Source: Coptis chinensis (lineage: Eukaryota; Streptophyta; Magnoliopsida; Ranunculales; Ranunculaceae). Taken from it: a stretch of DNA of 64,000 nt. Positions 10,126 to 23,065 of the stretch are shown here, piece by piece. Below the pieces are notes generated by a model, which searched no databases, had not been told where the DNA came from, and was given only the letters and a program-made list of their open reading frames with translations. The stretch is taken from NCBI GenBank assembly GCA_015680905.1, contig CM027378.1:1488001-1552000 (forward strand). The letters run 5' to 3'. Each line of letters starts with the position of its first letter. Within the stretch, counting starts at the first letter, position 1. The translations under genes were made by a program, and so were the position numbers.

Positions 10126-13000
10126 ATGTAGTATGGAGGACAATAGAGTAGCATTGAAGATAAGATAAGAGAGTGAAGATAAGATAAGGGTATAAAATAT
10201 ATTTCGACCGCCATAAAATTTTGGCAGAGAACAACAAATTTTAAGAACATTCAATCAGTATACCGCATGGCAAGGGGAGGGAGCCAGACAAGCTAGGGAG
10301 GAGAGTTGGGTGAAGGAGAAAAGGGTATCGGGGCTAAGAAAAAATGAGAGAGAAGTTGAGGACAGAGACGAAACCAACCAACTTGGTTTTGTCCACATAC
10401 CCCTTCTATTAAGATCGTTTAAAACTCCTTCGCTCAACAAGCATGAAAATGTCATAACTAAATCAAAATGAAAGATATATGAACTTACTCTAAGCCTACG
10501 ATGGTTGGCAATGAAATTTCTAGTGGAGGAGTTGTCAACAATGGAATTGGTGGCACTTCGCTACATTTTCTTTTTCGGTTTGGGTGCTTGATCCTCCTCG
10601 TGTTCGTGGAGGCATGTTTAAAATGACGGTTTAGAACATTGATAGTTAGGTTTAATGATAATTGTAATCTCCATGAAGTCATTGCTATATATGATATCCC
10701 AAACTTTATAAAAAATGTTATAAGAGAATGCTTGAAACAAAAGTTTGTGCAAAAACGTGATTAAGAAACATTTGTCGAGATTAAGATGTGTATTGGACTC
10801 GGGTTGCTTGTTCCATTGTCAATTCACTAAATTAATGCAAGTTCAAACAAGTGCCAAAATTAGCTATAAAACAGATTCATAGTACAATCGCAGAGCATCA
10901 TAAACATACTCACTTATGTTTACAAGAGGAAAAAAAAAATCTTTGCATTTCATCAGATGACAGAATATCCTTGCTAGTTCGCCCCTCAATTCTTATTACT
11001 AATTAAGATAGCTTATTCTAGAACCCATCAGTCCCCTCGCTCACTTTGTGTCAGAAAGGCACCGGTGTTCTTTTGTCACAACACAAGTGATAAAGCTCAC
11101 CAAGCTCGATATGTCTTTGGTTCCTACCTTAAACCGACAAAGCACTTACCATATTCTTGCATTTTAATACTATTTACAGAGCACTTAACAAAAACTAGTT
11201 AATACCATTTCGACATATTCTAATACATTCTGCAATTTATGACAAAGATATACACATACACAAAATAGATATTAAAGCCAAAAATCCTCACAAGAAAGGA
11301 TAGTTACGAAAGGTCTAAATCCATAACATTTTTTGGAACCCTTTTATACCACTTCACGATCTTTGGTTCCATTATAGTTGCCCAATCCCAAGCTCATTCC
11401 ATGCAAATGACTCCCCACCCCGAGCAAGTGGCTAAATAGGACTATCATCTTCAAGCATGAGTTTCACAAAATGTGTGCCTCCTCCAATGACACCTATTGC
11501 CGCTTATCCGACACGAAGTTGATCGGAGAGCAGTCCACAAAGGAAAGTATGACATACATTCTTTCTCTCCAATGACGCATAAAGGACACACTAAAAAGTA
11601 TTAGCGCTAAAAATCACATTGAAGGAGTTCAAACCATTATTTGGGGTTCATCGTATATGGAACTGTACATCGAGATTTGTCTTGATCGCTTTTTCGCTCT
11701 TCTCCACCCATCATTGAAGTATAATCTGCCTCATGGAAATCAACTCTGTCAACATAAGAGCCCCCTCACAATAATCTATGAATCATCTCCATTAGACCCT
11801 AAGCATCGCAAGGTAATCGCTTAAATCCACAATGTCCATTTGGTTCAACATCTTGCCAATCCACAATGAAGTCTCATATCAATGGATTTAAGTCACGTGA
11901 GCCCATCATCCCAATTAGTCCCAATTTCTATGAGAGAATAAGGTCTTCAAGATATTTATACTAGAGAAATCCTTTTTTTTTTCTTGCTTCTAACATGGTT
12001 TCCACATTCTGGATTTTTCAAGCTTTTTGTATTCCCTTTTGATTTGATCTTTGGGGAATTTAACCTTGATATTTCTTTTTGATTTTTTTGAAACATATTT
12101 CTATTTTCTTTTTTCTTTTCTTCTAGCAGATGTGTAACTGATTTTGATTTGTGACAAGGTTTTTTCTTCATTTTTCTCAAGACTTCATCCTATTTCTTTG
12201 CTACTCATCATCTAGGTAGGCTTATTTAGTTGTGGTTACTAGACGGGTAATGATTTTTTTTTTTTTTTTTGAAGTAGAAAGGATTAATGAAAGGTTCAAA
12301 GGGCTTACTAACGGTAAAAAAAAAAATTTTACAGCTAATTTTTGGCTATATCGATCCAAAGAAGGCCTAAATTCTCGCCAGATTTGGGTAAAGATCAAGT
12401 AAGTAGATGTGTGAACTTCTATATTCGAAGAACTACTCCTCTGGTCATTACTCATATATCATACATTTTGAGGCTTTTGGTTAGATTCTTACAGATATGG
12501 AAACTTAGTTGTCTAACCGTGGGTCCCGTAAACTTACCGGCCGTGTACATTTAATGATAGTCGCTGCATGAATGCTCATGAAAAGATGTAAAACTATTGC
12601 ATACGATAAATTAAGTTTCTAAGAACAAGTCCTAATTTTGATGCTAGGTGAGATTTCTAAATATTTTTCATCATGAAGGAGAAACGAGAATTTGTCACTA
12701 AATACGCTTTTATTTAGACATTAAGCAACTATGTACAACTATGCATGCCTAATTTTTTGCAAAAGGTTCTCACCACCCCTAAACAGTCGGACAATCGTGG
12801 TCCTCAAAGTGTTAAGAGGGAAGAAAGAGTATACCCGGTGAGGCTTTTGAGCAAAAATAAAAGTCACATCTTCCACGTAAATTTATTGTAATACACTATA
12901 TATTATACATCATAAAAGTAGAAGCACACCGTTAGAGTAGCACATCGTTAGGTCACTTATTTATTTCACATCAAAACATAAAACAAATATGTACATGCAT
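10126..13000. other. Unrecognised intergenic sequence
   Basis: Nothing here supports a gene. ORFs of up to about 77 codons are low-complexity or lack homology that I recognise. A T-rich strip (11970-12175) and a T run near 12250-12270 create Lys-rich antisense ORFs that should be ignored. Confidence 0.4.
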
Positions 13001-14700
13001 CATCTCACATTGCCCCCACCTTGAATCGGGGATAGTCCTTTCCTTGCCTTCGCCCCTCAGAAATGCCATTCCTTCAGATCCTCAACAATCATCATAGCTT
13101 TCCGCACTTCACTCCACTTCCTTTCTTTGCATTGTCTAGATGAGCTATCATTTTATCATCATTAGGGAAAGAACTAACTTTCTAAGATAATTTTGCGCAG
13201 GCATGTCCATGTCCTAAATCGCAGCGAACGAATTATCTTGTTTGTTGACACATAGAGCTCACCCTTACCCGCCCCGAAAGGTGGCTGCAAACTCGTGGAA
13301 ATATGTCCCTCACTATCCCGCATGCCGAATCGGGCAGGGTGATGTAATCTTGCCGAAAAGACCGAGCCTTCTTAAGATTCTCAATTACTAGTTCTCAGAA
13401 TGTCGGGTGGTACGCTGTCGGGCCAATGCATGGAATGTCTTACACGCCTTTGATGCCGCGGAAAAATGCCAATCTCCCATGATGTTCGAAGAATAAATAA
13501 CATAGCAGCTCCCACATTCATGGTCATACCGCTAGTGGAATAGTGAATTCTCGCCATCGGCAAGCTTCTTCGACGCTTCTTTGACGCTGGCAAGGCCATC
13601 GCCATACGGGCGCCAAAAATCTTCCCTAGAGTAGTCATTAAGGTCATTCTCTATCATGTATTGATGGGGAGATCCGGCTGAAGAGGAGGAAGGTCTAGAG
13701 CCATAGCCACCGTTGCCTCATAAAAGGCGTGTTCGGTGTTACCAATACGAAGTAAAACCCATTCAACGGAAACCCCGGATGTTTGGTAGATCTTCCATGT
13801 TATTATAAAAGTAAGTCGCCAAACCCGGGAGTATGTCCGGTCCGGTGTAGAATGAGAGAGTTCCATCCAACTTGAGTGATGTAGCTCCCCTAAAAGATGT
13901 CCATATGCCGAGAATTTAGTAAGGAATGGAAAGATTGTTCGAATCATCTTTGGAGCTTCCATTCCGTGAAAAAAATGTGACCTGTTTAGACAAGGATAAA
14001 CAAATAGTAGAGCATGATGAGAATAATTAAGTAAAAACAAATTACCATATGAAAATTAAAACTAAAAAGAAAATGATAAATAATATAAAATTGCAAAATT
14101 TAAATTGTTTTATTGTCCCAAGTAACGCGAGGATCCTTATGTGGGAGGAATCCGCTTATAAGATTCTCTATGCCGCCAATCCGTAAATGTACCGCTGTTG
14201 CACATTTTGCTTTCTCGTCGGTAAATCTCGGCGGTTCTCCATTATGAGAGTGTGATTTGCCAAGAATTGGTTGTGGGTCGCGGCAAGAATTGTGCTTGTT
14301 CCTCTTCGCTTATTGTCCGCAGCTTCCCAAATTCAAGAAGGCCGGTGATAATAATGTTCGACGCTTGAATAATGTCATCACCCTTGTTGAATTAAGTGAA
14401 GCCCTTCCATGGGATTAAATACGCCAGATAAGGCATTTTCAGTAAAGATGTTGTCGGTGGAACAATCTTCGCTGTTCCTCGCACCGACATGGTTCTTTGC
14501 AACGCCGGGTTCCGTAATCCGCTTCCTACATAATTGAGTGAATGGTAAGAATGTTAGCCGTTCAAGAGGTGTATGAGGATAAGTACTAGAAAACCCCAAT
14601 GTATCATGATAAGTGTCACAATGGTTGGTAAAGGGGGCCTTTTTTCCTTGCACGCGTGCGTGATTCCGCAGAAATTTTTATAATGCAAAAATCATTGCAG
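13001..14700 (-). other. Minus-strand open segments of unknown identity
   Basis: Short minus-strand frames (13381-13647, 13654-14040, 14378-14653) run in series with stops and shifts between them. Base composition is richer in GC than the DNA to the left. I recognise no domain. They lie just downstream, in minus-strand sense, of the env-like segment at 14741-15142 and may be the remainder of that relic. Confidence 0.3.
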
Positions 14701-14740
14701 TTAGTCTGCAACACCCGGAGTAAATGGAGGAGTGGTTTGG

Positions 14741-15142
14741 TTATTTCGAAGTCTTAGATGTGCCTAGGACATTATGAGCTACCCATTGGATCACGATAAT
14801 TGGTTCTTTTGTAAAGATCTCCTCGATAAACAATACGGTTTTTCGGTTGTATTCGGCCGTGAAGGATAGTTGCAAACATCGATGCCGGATATTATCGAAA
14901 GGTGAATCCGGCGTGAACTCCTTGGTTTGTAATAGGAATTTGAAGTACCTCGAGATGATTTCCATAGTCAATTCATGCTCGCATCCGTTAGCACGGACAA
15001 AGAATTGTCCGCTTTTGGAAATAACCGCTTTATAGAATAACAAGACCAATTCTGCGAAATAAAATGTTTGCTTATGGTGTAACAGAGGGTACCATCCTCG
15101 ACGTAATATTTCAATATTCGGTGTAAGGATGAAAAAGACCAT
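14741..15142 (-). mobile_element. Possible Athila env-side 'plant transposon protein' domain fragment
   Basis: The frame contains LVLLFYKAVISKSGQFFVRA followed by an I-x-x-x-F-x-F segment. This pattern (LVxxFY ... V-R-x-x ... hydrophobic) resembles the plant transposon protein domain often found downstream of integrase in Athila-type elements. The resemblance is judged by eye and is weak. It has the same strand as the Athila pol at 18.9-24 kb but is 4 kb farther downstream, so it may belong to another element. Confidence 0.35.
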
Positions 15143-15776
15143 TTTGAAAATTTTCCATAAAATTTTGCTCGTGCACTAAACTCGGTTTTGAGGGCCATTA
15201 AAGATGGAGTGGTGAAAAATTATTTTGGAAAAGGGAAGTTAAATATTTTGAGGTGTCTATCCTTGGTATAAATAGCCACCCATCCGAAAATGTAAAAAGA
15301 TAATGTTTCGAGGTGTCACAGGTAGTTATACCACGTGTATCTTCTAAGATATGCGCCAAAAGTGGATGAAGTGTGGATGAGAAGAATGGGGCATGTGACA
15401 AGGAGTGCCCCTTTGTTTTGTTTTTTTTTTTTTTTTACGTAAGTAGAAGGACAAGGAAAATGTAGATATACTATCACAATATGATGTAAGAACGCATAAT
15501 GGTATGGAAACACAACATAATGATAACGATGACTTAATTACAAACCTAAATATTAGATAGAATAATATGCCACATTAACAACATGACTATAACAAAACAA
15601 CCTAGCATGAAAACTTGAGTAGCATATTCAAGTGCTGGCGCTCAAACTTTTCTAGTGCATCCATGAATCTTGAACTTGGAGTGATCTAAAACGCTTTTAG
15701 AATAAGAAGTGTAGAGGGAAGAATAAGAAATGAGTGAATATGGAGGAAGAGGTGAACTTATTTATAGAAAGAAAAT
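15143..15776. other. Spacer with no recognised gene
   Basis: AT-rich, with a T run near 15420-15436. Nothing was recognised apart from short ORFs. Confidence 0.4.
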
Positions 15777-15905
15777 TGCCGTTTTCTGACCGTTTTCTAA
15801 TCGTTTTCTAGATGTGGTCATGACCGTTTTCTGACCGTTTTTTAGTTGTGGTTCATGACCGTTTTCTGACCGTTTTTTTTTTTATGCGTTTTCATTATCG
15901 GTTTC
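15777..15905. repeat. Tandem GACCGTTTTCT repeat
   Basis: Units of the form (T/G)ACCGTTTTCT(A/G) recur about seven times, partly arranged as a longer unit with TGTGGT(T)CAT between pairs. It looks like a short minisatellite. Confidence 0.75.
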
Positions 15906-15944
15906 TGAACGTGTTAGTGACGTTAAAATTTGTTGTTTAAGTAT

Positions 15945-15990
15945 GACATATTTATATATTTATATATATATATATGTATATAATTTATTA
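15945..15990. repeat. AT-dinucleotide microsatellite
   Basis: A run of TATATATA with few interruptions. Confidence 0.8.
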
Positions 15991-16099
15991 TTAGCAATAT
16001 ATGTTCCTACCTATATACTATAATATTAGGTATAGCTAATATAAAACTATTTAGGAACCATCTACTATTAAGCTAGAAAGTGAAAACACGTAAATAAAA

Positions 16100-17300
16100 T
16101 ATCTGATATAAATATTATACAAGACCAGAAAAAATAAAACTAGCTACTGATGATCCTCCTCGTCAGTAGGTAGTCCCTGGGCCGCAGGAAAAAGAACTAG
16201 GAGTCCCGCGACGCCGCGGCAATCACGAGCTCCCGTGGAGGCTAACTCGCTCCCGGATATCACCAAGAGTATCCATCACCGAGCTCAAATCGATGCCGGC
16301 TCGCCATGAACATTCGCTGAAACCGGTTCTCGCGAGTAAGCATACCGCCTCAAAATGTAGTCATGGAGGCTCTCATTTCCTCCCTTTGGAATTCACCCAT
16401 GTTTGTCTGTCATCGACTGGTGGCGAGTGGTCATATCGTCCTTAACTTCGCCCAAGGTACGCCTCATCGATACCGGGCGAGTGTACATGTCTCGCACGAC
16501 CAAGCATTTCTTGCACGCAGGGCCTCTATGGGTTGGGTGATCTTACTCATGGCAGTCTCATCAAAGTATGGTGGGTGAGAGGATCCCACGCTAAGCGTGC
16601 TCGGCAGCCCTAGGTGCCGTGGGTTCCTAGGGTCTTGTATGCATTTCTTAAAGACTAGCATATTCTCATATTGTGGTATAGGGAGTAGTGGGGTGCGTAT
16701 GAAAACCCATTAATCATGACTTATGCTACTAGAACGGCAAGGGGGGTGACCTAAGAGTGGCATGTGTGATAATATCAAAAGAAAGGTAACGAAGTTACCC
16801 TTTTCGCCTCCCGGATCCGCAGAGAAGGTGGAGGAAGGTCTTGTTGATGTCGAAAGGCTTCGAGGTGCCAATGACGCTCAGTCCTAGCCATTGAGTCACT
16901 GCTAGGTTCCGTTCCGTCGACCGATAATGATAGCATTTCCCCCGTCGATGTTGTACTCTCCCTCGATAAAGCGTGGTCGAGCATTAGGTCGTAAGTCCGT
17001 GGGTACATGTATCGCTGCCGAAGTCAAATCCGTGGGTCGACCCGATTGGAATGCCCGTGATCCCGAGAGCAACACCGTGTGACTTCGCGCGCGCACACCG
17101 ACGGTGATCCAAAAATGGTCGCCATTAAAGCTTCCATTGTCGTAGAATTTCATCACCAAATCCTTAGAATAAAGCCCTCCATTGGCATATAACAAACTCT
17201 CCCATCCTCTGTAGAGTGAATTTCGTGATCAAAGAATGGAGCAAACATCCCGCTTTTCAAACAAATTTCCAAAATTTTTTCCACACAACTGGCTCGCTTC
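16100..17300 (-). mobile_element. GC-richer env-like region of a retroelement, minus strand
   Basis: The frame at 17195-16902 begins with SKDLVMKFYDNGSFNGDHFW and continues with VGVRARSHTVLL. This fits the LVxxFY ... V-R-x pattern of the plant transposon protein domain that sits 3' of integrase in Athila elements. A second frame (16661-16464) contains FDETAMSKITQPIEALRA, which could be a short helix. Strand and position, about 1.6 kb downstream of the integrase at 18874, fit the env-side ORF of the adjacent Athila element. Stops and shifts break it. The call rests on pattern and position only. Confidence 0.4.
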
Positions 17301-18873
17301 CAGCCATTGCTGATCTAAGAGGGAGGATGGCTATGGATTATTGATGAGGGGAAGAATTGGGATGATCCGACGAAGGAAATCTTGATCGGATGTGAGGGTC
17401 TCACGAGACCTGGTTTTAGTGTGGGGCCGTCTCCTCGCGACCGATTCGAGAGGGGCAAGATCCGGTTTTTAGGAAGATGAAACGTGGATTTGTGGACGCT
17501 GCAGATCGGGTATTTTGGGTTTTAAATGGACCGAGAAATCGATATTTGGGCTGGGCCAAAAATTTCGAAGCCCAAATCAAGCCTAAAGCCCGATTTAAAC
17601 CTAAAAATCTAATTAAAATTTCTTACGACTTGGACTCGAATTGGACGAATGAGATATCAAAACGATCGGCACAAAAATTCTATCCAATTATATGAGTCAT
17701 TCTTGAAAGCCACAATTTTTTTTTTTTTTTTTAAGGAAAGTGTAAGGGTTTTATTTACATACAAGGGAGATATACATGAAAACACCGGATGTCCAGTGGG
17801 AGTCACCATCTTAAATCATAGACAACCGTCATGTCGGGCTCGGGCGAACCCAATCCAGCCCCGGTGGCTTCACCTCTATGTATTATGGGGTTAGGGGCGT
17901 GATTTGTACCATCCCGACCGCGTCTTGTACCACGGTCTAATAAAATTGCCCTTTTACATACTCTGCTATCCTCAAAACCGCCCCGGGACTCAAAGTAACC
18001 AATTCTGGGTTGGTCCGGTGGAATCCATTGCTCGCTTTGTGTTCCAAGTATGCAACATCTGAGGTTTGACACGAATCCCTTTGTGCAAAACTTAATGCAA
18101 AGGGAAAAGGTAACAAAATAAACATATTTACAAGGCGAAGTCTTTTAACGCCGATCCTCAAGACGATCGAAGTCTTTTATCGCCGATTCTCAAGACGAAT
18201 CCCAACCTAGGGAGAAACGGGTGGCGGCGGCGAAGATTATCCCGCGTGAGTTGGTGTTAGACAAAAGTATACCTTAAACTGGCTAGTATCGGATAGGAAG
18301 TCCGCCCTAGACGAAGGGTGTTTGGCAATGCATACACCGCCAGCCCATCCTTCAAAGCAAGACGCCGTTTACAAGCAAAAAGAACTACGACCATTTCCTA
18401 TTCGTGATGAGTGAGACTTACACCAAATAATTAGAAGTTCGCGAGGTAGAGAGTAGAAAAGGGAAGAGAAGGAAGGAGTTGAAATTTTAGGTACCCATCA
18501 AGCATCGAAAACACGCTTGCTCGTGTTACAAAATACATTTATACTCCGCTCGCACAAAGAGTTTTCGTGGACTAAGGTTCCGCTTGCAACCACACACTTC
18601 AAAGAACTTTGGAGATCATAAGATAGAAGATGGCCCTGCTACCAAAATGGCGTGCCCTCTATAGAAACAAGATCGAAAGTACGCCAAACTAAACATCTAG
18701 TCGCTGTAAAACAGGATTCGGAAGAGTCCGCTCAACATCCGTGAGCGTAACTGTGGTAATGTTTTTAGGCGCTGTCCATTGACTTGAAATTCGCTGTTAT
18801 CTTTTGATTAAGCAAAGAGATTGCCCCATAATGTTTCACGGTGACCAAATGAAAGGACCGCACCATCGTGTTT
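17301..18873. other. Non-coding 3' region of the Athila element or spacer
   Basis: No gene was recognised. There is a T run near 17718-17733. At 18136-18199 a ~32-bp unit of the form GAAGTCTTTTA(A/T)CGCCGATnCTCAAGACGA is repeated twice. A related AGTCTTTTAAAGTCAGATnCTCAAGAC motif recurs in the second Athila family (34.8, 42.2 and 55.6 kb). Confidence 0.4.
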
Positions 18874-19860
18874 TCAATTTACCAGAAAGATGTGTAATCT
18901 GGAGTTGTACAGTAAAACTTTTTGGCCAATTTTAAAATCCTTACGGAAAATGTGTTTGTCGTGCACTCTTTTCATATTAGCCTTGTAGGATTTCGAGAGA
19001 TCATAAGCATCACTCCGAATCTCCTCCAGCTCATTTAATTGCAGTTTTCGCTTCTCACCTGCCTCGATGATATTGTAATTGAGGCTTTTGATGGCCCAAA
19101 AGGCACGATGCTCAAGTTCAACTGGCAGATGACAAGGTTTTCCAAAAACAATGCGGTAAGGAGACATCCCTATAGGTGTCTTAAATGCTGTTCGGTATGC
19201 CCACAAGGCATCCGATAAGCGGAGAGACCAGTCCTTTCTTGATGGGTTGACAGTTTTCTCCAGAATAGACTTTATCTCTCTGTTGGAGACTTCCACTTGG
19301 CCACTCGTTTGTGGGTGGTATGGAGTAGCAACCTTGTGAGTAACTCCATATTTCTTCATTAAAAACCCAAAAATTTTGTTACAAAAATGTGTACCCCCAT
19401 CACTGATGATAGCTTTGGGAACACCAAAACGAGAGAAAATGTTTTCTTTTACAAATCTCACGGCGTCTTATGGTCATTCGAGCGACATGCGAAGTGCCTC
19501 AATCCATTTGGACACATAGTCTACAAATCTACTAAAATGTATAGAAAACCTTGAGAAATAGGGAAGGGTCCCATAAAATCAATGCCCCAAACATCAAAAA
19601 ATTTCACAATCAATATAGGATTTAGGGGCATCATATTTCGCTTTGGTAATTCGACCTAAGTGTTGACAACGAATGCAAGCTACGCAATGTTCGCGGTGCA
19701 TCGCGAAAAAGGGTAGGGCCAAGAAAACCACATTGTAACACCTTTGGCAAAGCAGCTTTTCCACCGAAATGACCTCCGCAAGATTGTTCATGGCAAAAGG
19801 ATAATACGCCGGGTGTGTTCCCAGTCGGAATGCAAATATGAATGAGTTGGTCGAACAATA
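18874..19860 (-). pseudogene. Integrase (retroviral-type, Athila)
   Basis: The H2C2 zinc-binding region is split over two frames near 19858-19620 (SFCHEQSCGGHFGGKAALPK in one, HCVACIRCQHLGRITKAKYD in the other). A FDVWG-like stretch near 19590 marks the first catalytic Asp. The 195-codon frame 19461-18874 holds the second Asp in ISDGGTHF and the Glu in [10 protein letters not shown], followed by [20 protein letters not shown]. Integrase would insert the cDNA into chromosomal DNA; this copy is broken upstream of the 195-codon frame. Confidence 0.88.
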
Positions 19861-20086
19861 CTTAAAGAGGTAGGGTTCATCCCGAAATAATATTTTACAA
19901 TGGATAAGAACTTTTTATGATCAGGTCGCGGACCAAAAGGAGGGACTTCCTCAAGAATTCAGGTAGTTAACGATATCCGCATTCCATGGAGATGAGAAAA
20001 TAGAGTACAAGTATTCGTCTGGGAAGGAGTCACTGATAGCTTCAGAATCACTATAGATGTCACCAACCAGTTTGATAAATGGTCGG

Positions 20087-20416
20087 CTACGACATTTTCG
20101 GTTCCTTTCTTGTCTTTGATTTCCAGGGTGAATTCTTGTAAGAGAAGGATCCAAAAGAATAATCGTTTTTTTCGTCCTTTTTCGCGAGTAAGTACCGAAA
20201 TGCGGCATGGTCAGTATATACTATGGTCGATGTTCCAACTAGGTAGGGGCGAAACTTATCCAAAGCATAGACAACAGCTAAGAACTCTTTCTCAGTTGTG
20301 GTATAATTACGTTGAGCGTCGTTAAGAGTTTTACTAGCGTAATAAATGACAACGGGTTTGTCGTCGCGTCGTTGGCCTAGCACGGCACCAATAGCAAAGT
20401 CGCTAGCGTCACACAT
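20087..20416 (-). pseudogene. RNase H domain
   Basis: The frame begins CDASDFAIGAVLGQ and continues with YYASKTLNDAQRNYTTTEKE, then VVYALDKFRPYL and [12 protein letters not shown]. The RNase H acidic residues are visible in CDASD, TTEKE and YTDH. The domain follows RT and precedes integrase, as in all Ty3/gypsy elements. The end shifts frame after [10 protein letters not shown]. Confidence 0.88.
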
Positions 20417-21672
20417 CAGTTCGAATGGTTGAGACCAATCGTGGGGGTTGAATAATAGGAGCGTAGTCGAGCGGTTTTAGTGTATCAAAAGCTTGTTTTG
20501 CAATTGAAATTGAAGTCGAATCTTGCATCCTTAAGCGGAGATTGGTTAAAAAATCGAAAGCAACTTTAGAGAAATCTGAATGAATCTCCTCAGTAAAACC
20601 AGCGTGGCCTAAAAAGGCACCGGATATCCCGAATCGCGTGCGGGAAGGGTAGCGAAGAAATTTTAACAATTTTAGCTTTGTCTTTTGAAACAATATGACC
20701 TAGAACAAGTCCTTTGGTAACCATGAAATGACACTTCTCCCAATTGAGTACCAGATTTTTCCTCCTCGCAACGCCAAGCTAAGACTTTGGAAAGGTTGGA
20801 TAAACAAATAAGTTAAAGGAATTTTTAAGTAAATGGAAAAGTCATGCATGAAGACTTCCATATAACGTTCCACCATATCACTAAAATGTGAAGCATGCAG
20901 CGTTGGAAAGTGCCCGGGCATTACAAAGACCAAAAGGCATTCCGTCAGATGCAAAGGTTCCAAAGGGACACGTGAAAGTTGTCTTTTCTTGATCGGGGAT
21001 CGATGACAATTTGGAAGTATCCGAATAGCCATCAAGAAAACAGTAGTAAGCATGACCGCTAAACGTTCTAGCATCCGGTCAATGAATGGGAGAGGAAAAT
21101 GATCTTTACGGGTTTAAGCATTAAGTTTATGCGATAGGCAATGCAAATTCTCCATTTCAAAGGAATGCGAAAGTGGAGATGCATTCACCATTTTCATTTT
21201 GCACAACTTGAATGCCGGACTTTTTGGGAACAACGTGGACAGGACTAACCCAGTCACTATCTGAGATAGGGTATATGATACCCGCATCAAGTAAACGTAG
21301 AACTTCCTCTCTCACTACTTCCTTCATAGCGGGATTAAGGCGGCGTTGTGGTTCTCGTGATGTCTTTGTGCCGTCATCAAGATGTATACGATGCGTGCAT
21401 ATGCTAGGGTCTATTCCCTTGATATCATCTAAGGACCATCCGATAGCGGAGCGGTGTTCACGAATGACATGAATCAAACGTGTCTCTTCGTCTGTGGTCA
21501 AGTGAGCAGAAATTATTATAGGGTGACTACCATCGGAATCGAGATGTACGTACTTCAAATCAGGGGGTAGAGGTTTTAAATCCGGAGTTGGAGGATTGGG
21601 GATCAAGGATTCGTGAGGGATCATCTCTTCAATGGAAAAGAGCGAATCCGGTCCTTCTGAATTAGTTTGCAC
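20409..21672 (-). pseudogene. Reverse transcriptase, frameshifted, active site altered
   Basis: The frame 21672-21157 gives SAIGWSLDDIKGIDPSICTH, EPQRRLNPAMKEVVREEVLR and LLDAGIIYPISDSDWVSPVH, the N-terminal Athila RT. The frame then shifts. 21074-20700 contains FSDMVERYMEVFMHDFSIY, in which the catalytic tetrad usually reads FMDD; here the codons at 20850-20842 read Met-His-Asp. The thumb and connection sequence continues to 20409. The lost Asp and the shifts make it inactive as written. Confidence 0.85.
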
Positions 21673-21799
21673 TGAAGCATTAGGGTCAAATAGTGGTACT
21701 GCTGACTCTAATAATGCATGGACATCCCTTATGTACGAGTCATCGTCAAACTCGGATTATCAAAAGAAAGAAATTGGTGTATCTCGTGCGGGGAAAAGA

Positions 21800-22480
21800 G
21801 TTTGCGAAAATAATCATGCTCCAGACTATCAACCAAGCTAATCTCGCCTCCATTATAGGATCGGAAACTGTTTTATTAATTTGAACACGTTGAGTTCGAC
21901 GAAAGGTTCCCCGAAAAGACAATGTCATTGAACCGTCCCCGACAATTTATAAGAGCGTTGGCGGTTGCAAAGAAAGGGCGTCCCAAGATGATAGGGATGG
22001 AGTCACGGGCTACTTCAGATCTAGAATGACAAAATCAACCGGATAGTAAAAATCTTGGACCTTTACTATAACGTTCTCTACTATGCCTTTTGGGTACTTG
22101 ATGGAGCGATCCGCGAAGTTGCAGAGTCATATTGGTAGGTTTCAATTCATGAAGACCTAACTGCTTAAATAAGTAGTAGGGAAGTAGGTTAACACCGCAC
22201 CTAGGTCTAAAAGCGAAGTGATGGCCCGATACTTGTCGCCAACGTGCATGGTACGGTTGGTCGACACAGGTCTCTGTACTTTACCACACCATTGGTAGTG
22301 GTAATCGAGGGAAACCGCGATGAGGAACGCTTTGTTGAGGTACATTAAATGCGTCGTTTGGTGGTGCACATGTCCTTCAAAAACTTGGCATGCTTGGGCA
22401 AATGCTTTAGCGCATCTAGGAAAGGTAAGTTTATGGTCAAATTTTGAAGGTGTCACGGATCTCATCAAAATGTTAGTCAT
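21800..22480 (-). pseudogene. Retropepsin-like protease region
   Basis: Minus-strand sequence near 22200-22170 reads AITSLLDLGAVL, matching the Athila retropepsin core (A-L-L-D-L-G-A). Further down, near 21990, a shifted frame reads IPIILGRPFFATA, the second conserved protease block (I-I-L-G-R-P-F). The protease would cut the gag-pol polyprotein. Several frameshifts separate the blocks. Confidence 0.8.
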
Positions 22481-23065
22481 GTTTGTTCTTTACCAAACGG
22501 GCGGGAACGGAGCTTTTGACGGAATCGCGTACAAGGATCAATGGTATCTTTCCTAGGGACGTAGGTGTAGATTTTGATGGTACAACTTCGGCCCCGCTAT
22601 AGGTTTCGAGGTATGAGTTGGAAGGACGTTAGTCGCGGGCTTCCGCCGATTCCTCGCCCGCATAATGATATTATTGTCGATGGTTCGGCCCGGAACGAAG
22701 AGTGGTAATGGCATTTACCTCACCCTCGGCTTGGATTACTAGGTCCCGTGCATTGTTGAGTTCAAAGGCGCGGTTTTTTGTTAGGGGTTTGAACTTGGCC
22801 GCTGGGGAACCGCACTTTGACTTTTATCCCCGAGCTAACAAATTTGAAGAGACCGGCTGGATAGAAGCTAGGATTTGATTCTGTTGATTCATGTATGTCG
22901 GAAAGTTTCACGCCGCTTTATCGGCCGTGGATTGTACTAAAGGAGCAAAGCAGGAACTAGTTCTCGGTTATTATTCACGGGGTTGATTTTGGTAGCCATA
23001 TCCTTGGTTAGCGGGAACAAGGTTCGCGGTTGTTTTGGTATCCCATATTTACGTTGTTGGGAAAA

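Noticed and set aside
11956..12180. Lys-rich minus-strand ORF
   Set aside because: Result of a T-rich tract; low complexity with no domain.
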